48,688 nucleotides of DNA from Clostridium sp. (GCF_030532265.1 NZ_JAUNLM010000012.1:1-48688); one strand, 5' to 3'. Counted from the stretch's first letter, positions 18,906-28,131 are shown. The notes: generated from the letters alone by a model not told the origin. A program made the numbers and translations.

Positions 18906-21017
18906 CTATTTACCATCTCTATTATTCTCATTACTTGTTGATTTTTCTTCATTTTCATTGCTTAATTTTAAATCTTTTTTTTCATTATTAGAAGAATTTA
19001 AACTCTCTTTGTTTTGCTCTAAATTTTCTACTATTGTAGTAGAAACCTTAGTAACAGCTATTTCATCCTTTGCTTCTAATTTTTCTGTTGATAATATTGA
19101 AGCTTCCTTTTTAGAATTTTTTCTACTTTCAGCAAGCATCTTAGCTTCTTTTCTAGCTTGTTCTTTTATTCTATCTTCTTCTTCTTTTTTAATTCTCATT
19201 TCTGGATATTTTTCATAAACTATTTCCATAAATTCATCTCCAAAAATAGTTTCCTTTTCAAGAAGAACATTTGATATTTTATCTAAAAGGTCTCTATTAT
19301 CTTTTAGTAAAGTTCTTGCTTTCTTATGAGCTTCCTTTATTATATTAAGAACTGCTTTATCAACTAAAGTTGAAGTTTCTTCACTACAATTTCTAACAGC
19401 CCTACCATCTAAATATCTATTTTGTATTGATTCAAGAGCCATCATATCAAACTCTTCTGTCATACCATACATAGTTACCATTCCTCTAGCTGTTTGAGTT
19501 GCTCTTTCTATATCATTTGAAGCTCCTGTTGATACAAGATTAAATACTTCTTCTTCAGCTGATCTACCACCAAGCATTACAGTTATTTGATTCATAAGCT
19601 CTTCCTTAGAAATTAGGTATTTTTCTTCTTCAGGTAATTGCATAGTATATCCAAGAGCTCCCATAGTTCTTGGAACTATTGTAATTTTATGAACTGGATC
19701 TGCTCCATCTAAAAGAGCTGCAACTAAAGCGTGACCAACTTCATGGAAAGCAACTGCTTTCTTTTCTTTTGGTGAAAGTATTCTATCTTTCTTTTCTTTA
19801 CCTGCTATTATATCTTCTACTGCTTCTCTTAAGTCATCTTGAATAACTTCTTTTCTACCTTCTCTAACAGCTCTAAGTGCTGCTTCATTCATGATGTTTG
19901 CAAGGTCTGCCCCAACTGCACCAGGAGTACTCTTTGCTATTTCTTCTAAATTTACGTCTTTTCCAAGCTTAATATCTTTTGCATGAACTTTAAGTATAGC
20001 CTCTCTTCCTGGAAAATCTGGTCTATCAACTATAACTCTTCTATCAAATCTACCTGGTCTAAGTAATGCTTTATCAAGTATTTCAGGTCTATTTGTAGCC
20101 CCAAGTATTACTATACCCTTTGATGAATCAAAACCATCCATTTCAGCCAATAACTGATTAAGTGTTTGTTCTCTTTCATCATTACTTTGAAGTTGACTAT
20201 CTCTACTCTTACCAACAGCATCAATTTCATCTATAAAGATTATACAAGGAGCTTTTTCTTGAGCATCCTTAAATAATTCTCTAACTCTTTTAGCTCCAGC
20301 ACCAACAAACATCTCAACAAAGCTTGAACCTGATATTGAGAAAAATGGTACCTTTGCTTCTCCTGCAACTGCTTTTGCTAGTAATGTTTTACCTGTTCCT
20401 GGAGGTCCAACTAAAAGAACTCCTTTTGGTAGCTTAGCTCCTATTTCAGTATATTTACTAGGATCATTTAAGAAATCTATTACCTCTTCAAGAGATTCTT
20501 TAGCTTCTTCTTGTCCTGCAACATCCTTAAATGTTACGCCTATTTCATCTTCTAAATAAACTTTAGCATTATTTTTTCCAAGTGACATCATTCCGCCACC
20601 CATTTTACCTGCCATTTTTGAGAATATTACTTTCCACATTATAAACATGAATAAAAATAATAATCCATAACTTACTAAGAAGTCAAAAATAGGTGATTGT
20701 TTAGGATTTTTTCCTGTTACGTCAATTCCTGCTGAATTTAATTGTTTAAGTAAGTCATTGTTTGGTATATTTGCTGTATATAAAGTCTTTCCTTTGTATT
20801 CACTCTTATCATTTGGTGTAATAATTAAATTCTCAGTAGTTATTACAACCTTTGAAATTTGTTTATCCTTCACCATTTGTTGGAATGAAGTATAACTAAT
20901 CTCTTTGTTCATTGATGTCTCTCTAATGTAATTAAAGGACATTATAATTGCTAAGGCTATTAAAAAATATATAATCCCAGCCTTATTTTTATTTTGTTTT
21001 TGGTTTTCTGGCTCCAT
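18906..21017 (-). CDS. ftsH: ATP-dependent zinc metalloprotease FtsH
   Basis: About 703 residues from ATG 21017 (AGAGGTGG five bases upstream); a GTG three codons earlier is a possible alternative. Two membrane helices (about 15-35 and 108-130) flank an extracellular domain. The AAA module has Walker A GPPGTGKT (near 205), Walker [12 protein letters not shown] and the [22 protein letters not shown]. The M41 protease has HEVGHALVA (near 425). The last 90 residues are a low-complexity Glu/Lys/Ser/Asn tail, longer than in many FtsH proteins. It degrades misfolded membrane proteins and regulatory proteins. It follows the signal peptidase gene by 26 bases, suggesting an envelope quality-control operon. 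Confidence 0.96.
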   Translation of the reverse strand: MEPENQKQNKNKAGIIYFLIALAIIMSFNYIRETSMNKEISYTSFQQMVKDKQISKVVITTENLIITPNDKSEYKGKTLYTANIPNNDLLKQLNSAGIDVTGKNPKQSPIFDFLVSYGLLFLFMFIMWKVIFSKMAGKMGGGMMSLGKNNAKVYLEDEIGVTFKDVAGQEEAKESLEEVIDFLNDPSKYTEIGAKLPKGVLLVGPPGTGKTLLAKAVAGEAKVPFFSISGSSFVEMFVGAGAKRVRELFKDAQEKAPCIIFIDEIDAVGKSRDSQLQSNDEREQTLNQLLAEMDGFDSSKGIVILGATNRPEILDKALLRPGRFDRRVIVDRPDFPGREAILKVHAKDIKLGKDVNLEEIAKSTPGAVGADLANIMNEAALRAVREGRKEVIQDDLREAVEDIIAGKEKKDRILSPKEKKAVAFHEVGHALVAALLDGADPVHKITIVPRTMGALGYTMQLPEEEKYLISKEELMNQITVMLGGRSAEEEVFNLVSTGASNDIERATQTARGMVTMYGMTEEFDMMALESIQNRYLDGRAVRNCSEETSTLVDKAVLNIIKEAHKKARTLLKDNRDLLDKISNVLLEKETIFGDEFMEIVYEKYPEMRIKKEEEDRIKEQARKEAKMLAESRKNSKKEASILSTEKLEAKDEIAVTKVSTTIVENLEQNKESLNSSNNEKKDLKLSNENEEKSTSNENNRDGK

Positions 21018-21043
21018 ACAATCCACCTCTCTTTTCCTTATAA

Positions 21044-21559
21044 TTATTGTAAAAATCCTATCTCATTGAAAGGATATATTTTAACTTGTGCTTTACCTAA
21101 TATTTGATCTCCATTTATATATGGATTCTTCCAAAATCTAGCATCATTTGAATTTGCCCTATTATCCCCTAAGAAAAAGTACTTACCTTCTGGAACCTTA
21201 AATGTTCCATAAAACTCCATAGGATTTTTTACATATGGTTCATCTAACTTCTTGCCATTTACATAAACAGAAGTACCATCAAATCTTATTTCATCTCCTG
21301 GAAGTCCTATAAGTCTTTTTATAACTATCTCATCAAGTTCTTTAGAGTTAAAAACTACTATATCACCTCTTTTTAAATTTTCTGGCTTATAAACTTTTGT
21401 TACTAAAAGCCTATCATTTACATTTAAAGTTGGTGCCATTGATGAACTTGGTATATAAACTCTAAATATTAAAAATCTATTTATTAATATAGCTAATACA
21501 ACAGCTATAATTATTGGTATAATCCAATCTTTAAAAAAATTTAACTTAGTATTATTCAT
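21044..21559 (-). CDS. lepB: Type I signal peptidase (first copy)
   Basis: 171 residues. One N-terminal membrane helix (12-33) is followed by the catalytic serine in SSSMAPTL (Ser40), then the general-base Lys81 in VIKRLIGLPGDE, and the conserved GDNRANSNDARFW box. It cleaves signal peptides of secreted preproteins on the outer face of the membrane; it is the short Gram-positive type with one helix. Its ATG overlaps the end of the DUF3006 gene by 8 bases (ATGAATAA) and ftsH follows after 26 bases. A second, very similar copy lies at 22072-22578. Confidence 0.94.
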   Translation of the reverse strand: MNNTKLNFFKDWIIPIIIAVVLAILINRFLIFRVYIPSSSMAPTLNVNDRLLVTKVYKPENLKRGDIVVFNSKELDEIVIKRLIGLPGDEIRFDGTSVYVNGKKLDEPYVKNPMEFYGTFKVPEGKYFFLGDNRANSNDARFWKNPYINGDQILGKAQVKIYPFNEIGFLQ

Positions 21560-21773
21560 CCCACATTCCTTCCATTAATTCACTAATATACTTTTTTCTT
21601 TTAATGGTTTCTTCTTCACTATAATAGTATTGATTATTTTCTTCATATACTACATCACCACTTTTTAACTTTATAGAAAATTCATTTTTAGGAACATTTA
21701 ATATTTTATTATCTAAAGACTGTAAAATATAATATCGTCCTTCACTTCTATCAACTACATAAATTTTTCTCAT
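21552..21773 (-). CDS. DUF3006-like small protein
   Basis: 73 residues. The N-terminal part, YVVDRSEGRYYILQSLDNK, then ILNVPKNEF and LKSGDVVY, fits DUF3006 proteins, which are short predicted beta-barrel (OB-like) proteins often of the form IDR-EG-A-L--PK--LP-G--GDV. Function of the family is unknown to me. It has no signal peptide and so is probably cytosolic. It opens the unit with signal peptidase, ftsH and helD: its stop overlaps the peptidase start, so translation is likely coupled. The ribosome site (AGGT-like) is weak, which may limit expression. An extended -10 promoter lies 57 bases upstream. Confidence 0.75.
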   Translation of the reverse strand: MRKIYVVDRSEGRYYILQSLDNKILNVPKNEFSIKLKSGDVVYEENNQYYYSEEETIKRKKYISELMEGMWDE

Positions 21774-21829
21774 AAATGCATTATATACCTGTTTAACCTT
21801 TCCTAAATATTGATATTAAATTAAATTTA

Positions 21830-21838
21830 ATTATATCA
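21830..21838 (-). promoter_or_regulatory. Extended -10 promoter for the DUF3006-lepB-ftsH-helD unit
   Basis: On the minus strand the sequence reads TGATATAAT, a consensus -10 with the TGn extension, 57 bases before the DUF3006 start. No good -35 is present at 17 bp, which extended -10 promoters tolerate. Confidence 0.5.
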
Positions 21839-22002
21839 TACTTTTTTGACAAATTTATTTCATGAAATTTAAATTTTTATATTATATTCTTGTCCTTTTT
21901 TAAATACTTTTAATCTTATTTTCACATTATATCATATGTAATTTATATTTCAATATTATACAATATTAAATACCACTTAAGTATTTTTTAATAACAAAAA
22001 TA

Positions 22003-22030
22003 AACGAATAAACTAATTAGTTTATTCGTT
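22003..22030 (-). terminator. Terminator of the lysA - signal peptidase unit
   Basis: A perfect palindrome of two 14-bp arms, AACGAATAAACTAA and TTAGTTTATTCGTT, with a U-rich minus-strand tail (TATTTTTGTTA). It lies 42 bases past the peptidase stop. Confidence 0.8.
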
Positions 22031-22071
22031 CTAAATTACATTAAAATCTTTTAATATTATTAAATAAAATG

Positions 22072-22578
22072 TTATTTTATACTTCCAAATTCCCTTATTG
22101 GATATATTCTAAGTTGTGCTTCACCTTTTATATCTTCCTTTGGAATATATGGATCTTCCCAATACCTTGAGTCAGCTGAATTTTTTCTATTATCTCCTAA
22201 GAAAAAATATTTACCTTCTGGAACTTTGAACTCCCCAAAAAAACCATCTGGATTTTTCACATAATCCTCTTGAATAAATTCTCCATTAATATAAAGTTCA
22301 TTTCCTCTTACATCAATTTCATCTCCTGGAAGACCTATAAGCCTCTTTATCATAATCTCATTTTTTTCTTTATTTTTAAAGACTATGATATCCCCTCTTT
22401 TTAAATTGTTAAAATTATAAACTTTTGTTACTAAAAACTTTTCTCCTACTTTTATAGTAGGTTCCATTGATGATGTAGGAACTTCTACTTTAAAAATTAA
22501 AAATTTGTTTATTAGTAAAGCTAATATTACAGCTAAGATAATAGGACAGACTATGTCCGTAATAAATTTTTTTCCCAT
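22072..22578 (-). CDS. lepB: Type I signal peptidase (second copy, downstream of lysA)
   Basis: 168 residues from ATG 22578; an in-frame GTG four codons earlier is possible. One N-terminal helix is followed by catalytic Ser in TSSMEPTI (about residue 37), Lys in MIKRLIGLPGDE (about 78), and the GDNRKNSADSRYW box. It is plainly a paralogue of the 21044-21559 copy, with the same length and motif spacing. It lies 32 bases after lysA on the same strand with no terminator between them, so it is probably transcribed from the lysine-riboswitch promoter. Why a peptidase should follow lysine supply is not obvious; chance gene order or an internal promoter are alternatives. Confidence 0.93.
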   Translation of the reverse strand: MGKKFITDIVCPIILAVILALLINKFLIFKVEVPTSSMEPTIKVGEKFLVTKVYNFNNLKRGDIIVFKNKEKNEIMIKRLIGLPGDEIDVRGNELYINGEFIQEDYVKNPDGFFGEFKVPEGKYFFLGDNRKNSADSRYWEDPYIPKEDIKGEAQLRIYPIREFGSIK

Positions 22579-22610
22579 ACTTTTCCCCACTTTATACCCT
22601 TCAGTTAAAT

Positions 22611-23906
22611 TTAAATTACTTCATTTTTAATTATATCATCATAGCTCTCTCTTTTACATATAATTTTAATTTTTCCACCTTTAACCATAACAACTGCTGG
22701 CTTTGGAATCTTATTGTAATTATTAGACATTGAATAACCATATGCACCCGTTGACATAACTGCAAGAACATCTCCACTTAAAACAGATGGTATTTTTATT
22801 GCATTTAATAATATATCACCAGATTCGCAACACTTTCCAGATATAGTTACTTTCTCTTTAGCATCATATATAACCCTATTTGCAACTATACATTCATATC
22901 TAGCCTTATATAATGCTGGTCTTATATTATCAGTCATACCACCATCTACAGATACATATTTTCTAACTGATGGTATATTTTTTATTGAGCCTATAGTATA
23001 TAATGTTATTCCTGCATTTCCAGCTATTGACCTTCCCGGCTCTATAATAAGTATAGGTCTTTCCAATTCTAAATTTTTGCAAACTTCATCTACTTTATTT
23101 ATTATAGCATTACAATATTCCTCTATTTCTCTTGGTTTATCTTCATCACTATAATATATTCCAAATCCACCACCTAAATCTAACTCTTTTATTATATATC
23201 CAGTTTCATTCTTAACTCTATTTATTAAATTAAGCATTATCTCAGCCGCATCTTCGTAAGGAGTTATTTCAAATATTTGTGAACCTATATGACAATGAAG
23301 CCCAAGTAAATTTATGTTTTCCAATTTTATAGCCCTTTTTATAGCATTTATTATATTATCTCCTACTGGTGCAAAACCAAACTTAGAATCAATTTGTCCT
23401 GTCTTTATATATTCATGTGTATGTGCCTCAATCCCTGGAGTAATTCTTAAATAAATATCTTGCTTTCTTTCATAATCTCTAGCAATTTTATTAAGCTGTT
23501 CTATTTCAAATAAATTATCCACTACAAATGTTCCAACACCAAGTTTTACACCCATTTCAATTTCTTCTAATGTTTTATTATTTCCATGAAATAATACTTT
23601 TTTTAATGGAAAATCAGCTTTATATGCTGTATATAATTCTCCACCTGAAACAACATCTAAACATAAGCCTTCTTCCTCTATTATTTTACACATCGCTAAA
23701 GTTAAAAATGCTTTTCCAGCATATGCTACCTTATTACCTCTATTTTCACAACTAAAGGCCTGAAAATACCTTCTACAATTTTCTCTAATTAAATTCTCAT
23801 CCATAACATATAAAGGAGTTCCAAACTCTTCAACTAACTTTGTTGTTTTTATTCCTCCAATTACTAAAGTATTTTCTTCAGTCCTCATATTACCAAATAG
23901 TTTCAT
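22611..23906 (-). CDS. lysA: Diaminopimelate decarboxylase
   Basis: 431 residues. Fold-type III PLP enzyme: the PLP lysine is Lys65 in VAYAGKAFL, HCHIGSQIFEI carries the barrel His, LDLGGGFGIYY binds the phosphate, and the substrate motif CCESGDIL with YGYSMSNNYN completes the second-subunit site. It converts meso-diaminopimelate to L-lysine, the last step of lysine synthesis. ATG with GGAGG nine bases upstream. A full lysine riboswitch and attenuator precede it, so lysine should repress it. No other lysine genes are nearby in the window. Confidence 0.96.
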   Translation of the reverse strand: MKLFGNMRTEENTLVIGGIKTTKLVEEFGTPLYVMDENLIRENCRRYFQAFSCENRGNKVAYAGKAFLTLAMCKIIEEEGLCLDVVSGGELYTAYKADFPLKKVLFHGNNKTLEEIEMGVKLGVGTFVVDNLFEIEQLNKIARDYERKQDIYLRITPGIEAHTHEYIKTGQIDSKFGFAPVGDNIINAIKRAIKLENINLLGLHCHIGSQIFEITPYEDAAEIMLNLINRVKNETGYIIKELDLGGGFGIYYSDEDKPREIEEYCNAIINKVDEVCKNLELERPILIIEPGRSIAGNAGITLYTIGSIKNIPSVRKYVSVDGGMTDNIRPALYKARYECIVANRVIYDAKEKVTISGKCCESGDILLNAIKIPSVLSGDVLAVMSTGAYGYSMSNNYNKIPKPAVVMVKGGKIKIICKRESYDDIIKNEVI

Positions 23907-23930
23907 TTAAATTCCTCCAATTCATTTAAG

Positions 23931-23964
23931 TAAAACAAAACGTCACAGGAAAATTCCTGTGACG
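23931..23964 (-). terminator. Riboswitch-controlled attenuator of lysA
   Basis: An 11-bp GC-rich stem, CGTCACAGGAA with TTCCTGTGACG (23941-23964), is followed on the minus strand by TTTTGTTTTA. It sits between the lysine aptamer and the lysA ribosome site, the standard place for the off-state terminator. Confidence 0.88.
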
Positions 23965-24052
23965 GGTAATAACGTTATAACATTAAGGTATTATAATTAC
24001 AAAAACTTAAGCCTAAAATTAATATATTCTAAACTCACTTATATAGTAATTT

Positions 24053-24230
24053 AAAAATCCTTGTAGCTCTCCACGTTATGTGACAGTTATGCATATATTA
24101 TATACATACCCAGAAAAATTATATTTGCATTATAATTTAACTTCGGCCAATCATCCTTTCATCCTTATTCATAGTCTGCAAAACTCCTAAAGATTACTCT
24201 TAATCTCGGCACCTCTACCCTAAGATTTGT
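24053..24230 (-). ncRNA. Lysine riboswitch (L box) upstream of lysA
   Basis: On the minus strand the leader shows the L-box blocks in order: GTAGAGGTGCCGAGA, AAGAGTAATCTTTAGGAG, GGATGAAAGGATG, GGCCGAAG, TTTTTCTGGGTAT, ACTGTCAC and GTGGAGAGCTAC. P1 closes between AAATCTTAGGGTAG and CTACAAGGATTTT. Lysine binding stabilises this aptamer and lets the downstream terminator form. The stretch 23965-24052 is the expression platform with the antiterminator. Confidence 0.93.
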
Positions 24231-24304
24231 TCTTTCCTAATATATTATTATTTTTTATTATTTATGATACTATAAATTTATTTAAATTTAAAGTCTTTTA
24301 TACA

Positions 24305-24985
24305 TTAATATTCTTTTTCTCTATAAATATTCATTAAATCTCCCATTATCTCTGCTGATGATGGTGGTGTATAACTTATTGCATTAGCTCCAGCTTCTAT
24401 TGTTTCTAATATACTTTCTTCAGTATTTCCTCCAGTTGCAATTATAGGAACTAAAGGATACTTTTCTCTTATTTTCTTAACAATTCTAGCTGTATTTTTT
24501 CCACCTGATACATTTAATATAGTGGCACCTGAATTTAATCTTTCTTCTATATCTGTATCTTCTGATACAACTGTTACAACAACAGGAATATCTATTGTTT
24601 TTCTTATCTTTTTTATTACACTGTTTGTTGTTGGTGCATTTACAACTATCCCTATTACTCCTTTAAATTCAGCATCTAATGCTAAGTTTATAACTCTCCT
24701 ACCTTGAGTTATTCCACCTCCAACTCCACAAAACACAGGAACATCAGCTGCTGTTATTATAGCCTCAGTTATTTTTGGTTGGGGGGTGAAAGGATATACT
24801 GCCATTATTGCATCTGCATTTGTATTTTTTATCATGGCAACATCAGTTGAAAACATTATTGATTTAATTCTCTTTCCAAATATCTTTATTCCACTACACT
24901 TTCTTATTGCAGAAGGTGCTTCAATTATATGATTTCTAAATGTTCCTAATATTTCTGGAACATATTTTTCATTATCCTTACTCAT
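24305..24985 (-). CDS. TIM-barrel protein of unknown function with a ThiG/HisF-type phosphate site
   Basis: 226 residues. Strand-helix periodicity and motifs VFCGVGGGITQG (near 85-95), ATILNVSGGKNT and IATGGNTEESI followed by AGANAISYTPPSS resemble beta/alpha-barrel enzymes with a Gly-rich phosphate-binding site, such as ThiG, NanE or HisA/F relatives. Close clostridial relatives are, as I recall, labelled only putative hydrolase. No signal peptide, so cytosolic. Start ATG with GGAGGG upstream. It stands alone upstream of the lysA leader; its 3' end runs into the lysA promoter area, with no obvious terminator of its own. Substrate unknown. Confidence 0.65.
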   Translation of the reverse strand: MSKDNEKYVPEILGTFRNHIIEAPSAIRKCSGIKIFGKRIKSIMFSTDVAMIKNTNADAIMAVYPFTPQPKITEAIITAADVPVFCGVGGGITQGRRVINLALDAEFKGVIGIVVNAPTTNSVIKKIRKTIDIPVVVTVVSEDTDIEERLNSGATILNVSGGKNTARIVKKIREKYPLVPIIATGGNTEESILETIEAGANAISYTPPSSAEIMGDLMNIYREKEY

Positions 24986-25170
24986 TTTTATCCCTCCAAA
25001 AACTTACATTGCTTTGCTTTACAACTTATTATATAACCAACTTCCATTAATTAAAATATTTATTTTTGATAAATAAAAAATATTTATTCATTTTATAGAT
25101 AAGTATGTATTATTTGTAATATAATGTTTACAAATAATATTGATTTATAAAAGGCGGTGTTTTTTTATTT

Positions 25171-26424
25171 ATGCTTCAACTAAAAAAATTTTTTCTCCCG
25201 TACAAAATCTTAATTTCAATATATCTATTTTTTATACTTACTGCTTTTACTATTAATTCTCCTAAAGAAATCTTTATAGGATTAAAAAACATAATATTAA
25301 CACCTGATATTCTAATAACTGATTATATTCAAATTGCTGGCATTGGTGCTACATTAGTAAATGCAGCATTGACAAGTATTATAAGTATTTTTATATTAGT
25401 AGCTTTAAAAATTAAACCTAATGGCTCAACTATAATGGCATTATGGCTTATGACTGGCTTTTCTTTCTTTGGCAAAAATATAATTAATATATGGCCTGTT
25501 ATGTTTGGTGTTTATCTATATTCCAAATATCAAAAGCAACCTTTAATGAATTATTCCTTAGTAATGTTATTATCAACAACTCTAGCCCCAACTGTTACTC
25601 AACTTAGTTTTTCATCTAATAATCTATTGCTAGGTATTACTTTAGGGTCATTAATAGGAGTATTTACAGGATTCCTACTAACTCCTATAGCAACTCATTG
25701 TATTTCAGCTCATGGAGGCTATAACCTTTATAATATAGGCTTTGCTTGTGGACTTCTTGCAACTCTTCTTATGTCCATTTTTAGAATATTTGGAATAGAC
25801 TTTAAAACTCAATTAGTTTGGAGTACCGGAAACAACACATTTCTTTTTATATTTATGCTTATAATATCTATTTACTTAATTTGTATTGGACTCTATTTTG
25901 GAAAAGATCATAAAAATAACTTAAAAAAAATAAATAGTTTTTCTGGAAAACTTGTATCAGATTTTTATATTTTATTTGGAGAAACATCTTATATTAATAT
26001 GGGAATAATAGGTATTTTCTCAAGTATATACTTATTATTATTTGGTGGAGACTTAAACGGTCCAACAATTGGTGGTTTATTTACTATAATAGGTTTTGGC
26101 TGTTTTGGAAAACATATAAAAAACATAGTACCTGTAATGATTGGAGCTACTATATGTGCTATTATAGGAGTTAATGATATATCTGATCCTGGAATTCAAC
26201 TCGCAATACTATTCAGTACTTGTCTTGCTCCTATATCAGGTAAATTTGGTTGGAAATATGGAATACTAGCAGGTATACTTCATGTTTCATTAGTTACAAA
26301 TGTAGGATATTTACATGGTGGGTTAAATTTATATAATAATGGACTTGCAGGTGGATTTGTAGCAATGATTTTAATACCAATTATAACAACATTCAAAAGG
26401 GAGGTTTACACAAATGAAATTTAA
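25171..26424 (+). CDS. DUF1576 polytopic membrane protein
   Basis: 417 residues, nearly all membrane-embedded, about eleven or twelve helices. Two halves repeat related patterns: SFFGKNIINIWPVMFGVYLY near residue 95 and GCFGKHIKNIVPVMIGATIC near 315; and HGGYNLYNIGFACG near 185 versus HGGLNLYNNGLAGGF near 385. This internal duplication, with conserved His-Gly-Gly-x-Asn-Leu-Tyr, suggests an inverted- or direct-repeat transporter fold. The family matches DUF1576, with no function known to me. Ribosome site AAGGCGGTG is rather far from the ATG. The last 11 bases overlap the next gene, so the two products are probably made together. Confidence 0.8.
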   Translation: MLQLKKFFLPYKILISIYLFFILTAFTINSPKEIFIGLKNIILTPDILITDYIQIAGIGATLVNAALTSIISIFILVALKIKPNGSTIMALWLMTGFSFFGKNIINIWPVMFGVYLYSKYQKQPLMNYSLVMLLSTTLAPTVTQLSFSSNNLLLGITLGSLIGVFTGFLLTPIATHCISAHGGYNLYNIGFACGLLATLLMSIFRIFGIDFKTQLVWSTGNNTFLFIFMLIISIYLICIGLYFGKDHKNNLKKINSFSGKLVSDFYILFGETSYINMGIIGIFSSIYLLLFGGDLNGPTIGGLFTIIGFGCFGKHIKNIVPVMIGATICAIIGVNDISDPGIQLAILFSTCLAPISGKFGWKYGILAGILHVSLVTNVGYLHGGLNLYNNGLAGGFVAMILIPIITTFKREVYTNEI

Positions 26425-26761
26425 TGTAGAAAAAAAACTTAAGATAATTAATGAAATTATGTCATTTTGTTATCACTTAAATAGTACTGACATTAATGTA
26501 AACGTAAAAACTATAGAAAATACATCTGTTATTTTAATAAAGGCAAAAATTGAAAATTTATCAGATGAAACTTTAATGAATTTAACTCAAACTCTTAATA
26601 TTCCACGCCAACATGAAGTTGAACAATACTATTGGCATTTAGGAGGAAATAATGAATTTGACTCTGAATTATCTTTAGTTGGTATGATGGTAGATAGTGC
26701 AACTATTTCTTATGATAATAATATATTAGTTATAGAACTTAAAAGAATTGAAAATTATTAA
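26414..26761 (+). CDS. Small soluble partner of the DUF1576 protein
   Basis: 115 residues, ATG with GGGAGG about eight bases before it, overlapping the end of the DUF1576 gene by 11 bases. No signal peptide or membrane helix. Predicted alternating beta and alpha segments; the central part RQHEVEQYYWHLGGNN and the strand pattern around it are distinctive, but I recognise no family. Ends at a strong bidirectional terminator. The overlap suggests it works with the membrane protein, perhaps as a cytosolic regulatory subunit (inference from arrangement only). Confidence 0.75.
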   Translation: MKFNVEKKLKIINEIMSFCYHLNSTDINVNVKTIENTSVILIKAKIENLSDETLMNLTQTLNIPRQHEVEQYYWHLGGNNEFDSELSLVGMMVDSATISYDNNILVIELKRIENY

Positions 26762-26803
26762 AAAATCCACATAACTATATCAAACTATAGTTATGTGGAT
26801 TTT
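26762..26803. terminator. Bidirectional terminator between DUF1576 unit and NUDIX gene
   Basis: A perfect 18-bp inverted repeat (26762-26779 with 26786-26803; core ATCCACATAACTATA), flanked by A and T runs, between convergent genes. Confidence 0.92.
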
Positions 26804-26808
26804 AATTG

Positions 26809-27303
26809 TTATAAATTCATACTTTCTAATATCTTTTTAACTACTCTTTTCCCTATCTTATCTTCTTCCATTTGAGATATAGCATCATTTATGTTAACCC
26901 ATTCAATTCCTTCTACTTCATCTGATTTTTTTATATCACCACTATCATAATCAGCCATAAATGTTATCATAAATAAATCTTTATCTTTAACAAAATCAGA
27001 ACCTAGATATTTTATATTTTTTATTTTTATTCCTGTTTCCTCAAGAACTTCTCTATAAACGGTATCTTCTGCATACTCATTTTGACCTACATATCCAGAT
27101 ATTAATACTTTTGAATTTTTATATATATAACTTTGTTTTAATAAAAGAATTTCTTTTTCTTTCACTACTCCAACCACTATACAAGGTTTTGGAGTATCAA
27201 AATATAATGTATCATCTATTGGACAATAAGGTACATATCCCTCATCCCAACAATTAAACATCTCTAATTCCCTACCACACTTTGGACAAAACTTATATTT
27301 CAT
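26809..27303 (-). CDS. NUDIX hydrolase with N-terminal zinc ribbon
   Basis: 164 residues. A zinc-ribbon-like N-terminus (FCPKCGREL, then single Cys at about 18 and 27) is followed by a NUDIX domain with the complete box: the conserved Gly and Glu in GYVGQNEYAEDTVY followed by REVLEETG. This layout resembles the C-terminal two thirds of NudC (NADH pyrophosphatase), so a dinucleotide or NAD-capped RNA substrate is a reasonable guess. NudC itself is longer and carries an SQPWPFPxS motif, which I do not see, so substrate is left open. Cytosolic. ATG with AAGGGAG upstream; sfsA lies 73 bases upstream on the same strand. Confidence 0.88.
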   Translation of the reverse strand: MKYKFCPKCGRELEMFNCWDEGYVPYCPIDDTLYFDTPKPCIVVGVVKEKEILLLKQSYIYKNSKVLISGYVGQNEYAEDTVYREVLEETGIKIKNIKYLGSDFVKDKDLFMITFMADYDSGDIKKSDEVEGIEWVNINDAISQMEEDKIGKRVVKKILESMNL

Positions 27304-27376
27304 ATATAACTCCCTTTTACTTTATAATTATTACTTTAATTATAAAATACAATATTATGTTTTAGAAGTAAATTTT

Positions 27377-28069
27377 CTAAAAATTAACTTCAATTCTATT
27401 TGTTAATGTTATTGAATCTTTTAAAACATCACATTCATAAACAAATATATCTACTCCATTATCTCTTGCTTCTCTTAAGGCTTTACCAAATTCATTATCT
27501 CTTTCATCATTTGGTGCAAAATCTTTCATATTATTCATTTGAAGTAAAAATAACACACCTGCTCCTCTACCACTTTTTTTAACTTCTATTAACTCTAATA
27601 AATGCTTTCTTCCCCTTTCTGTTGGCGCATCAGGAAACATTGCATGACCGTCTTCTTCTAATGTAACACCTTTTACCTCTAAATAATATTCTTCCCCATT
27701 ATCATTAGATAATTTAAAATCAAATCTACTATTTCCAAAAGTTTTTTCTTTTAAAATATTATTATATCTAATTAATTTCTCTATTTTTTTATTTTGTAAA
27801 GCTTCCATAACTACTTTATTTGGTATTTGCGAATCTATACTTATTAACTCATTTCCTTTATATACAGAAATTAAATCATATTTAGTTTTTCTTGTAGGAT
27901 TATTTTCTTTTCTTATAAGTACTTTAACTCCTTCTACAAGTAATTCCTTACATCTTCCTGTATTAGGAACATGCACAGTTATCTCCTCCCCCTCAAGCTC
28001 TACTAATGCATTAAATCTATTTGGTCTATTTATAAATTTAGCCTCAAGTATTTCTTTATTATATTCCAT
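27377..28069 (-). CDS. sfsA: SfsA family DNA/RNA nuclease-like protein
   Basis: 230 residues, the normal length. Family motifs: FINRPNRFNALVELEGEEI, VHVPNTGRCKELL, RKTKYDLISVYK, then the PD-(D/E)xK-like core SRFDFKLSNDNGEEYYLEVKGVTLE and FPDAPTERGRKHLLEL. SfsA was named for sugar fermentation stimulation in E. coli; later work treats it as a nucleic-acid-binding nuclease-fold protein with an N-terminal OB domain. ATG with AAAGGAG upstream. Its upstream region is the DnaA-box-bearing intergenic region, so DnaA could affect its expression (inference). Confidence 0.93.
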   Translation of the reverse strand: MEYNKEILEAKFINRPNRFNALVELEGEEITVHVPNTGRCKELLVEGVKVLIRKENNPTRKTKYDLISVYKGNELISIDSQIPNKVVMEALQNKKIEKLIRYNNILKEKTFGNSRFDFKLSNDNGEEYYLEVKGVTLEEDGHAMFPDAPTERGRKHLLELIEVKKSGRGAGVLFLLQMNNMKDFAPNDERDNEFGKALREARDNGVDIFVYECDVLKDSITLTNRIEVNF

Positions 28070-28087
28070 ATTTTATCTCCTTTAAAG

Positions 28088-28131
28088 TTATTCACATTAT
28101 CCACATTTTTTATCCACATCTTTGTGAATAC
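28088..28131 (+). promoter_or_regulatory. DnaA-box cluster A (three tandem boxes plus one inverted)
   Basis: TTATTCACA (28088-28096), TTATCCACA (28097-28105) and TTATCCACA (28110-28118) lie head to tail; an inverted near-match TGTGAATAC (28123-28131) follows. TTATCCACA is the perfect consensus DnaA 9-mer. No dnaA gene is nearby. Confidence 0.8.

Larger units (their letters stand above)
21774..22071. other. Intergenic region between the two signal peptidase units
   Basis: It holds the promoter of the DUF3006-ftsH unit (21830-21838) and, at its other end, the terminator of the lysA-peptidase unit (22003-22030). Nothing else recognised. Confidence 0.6.
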
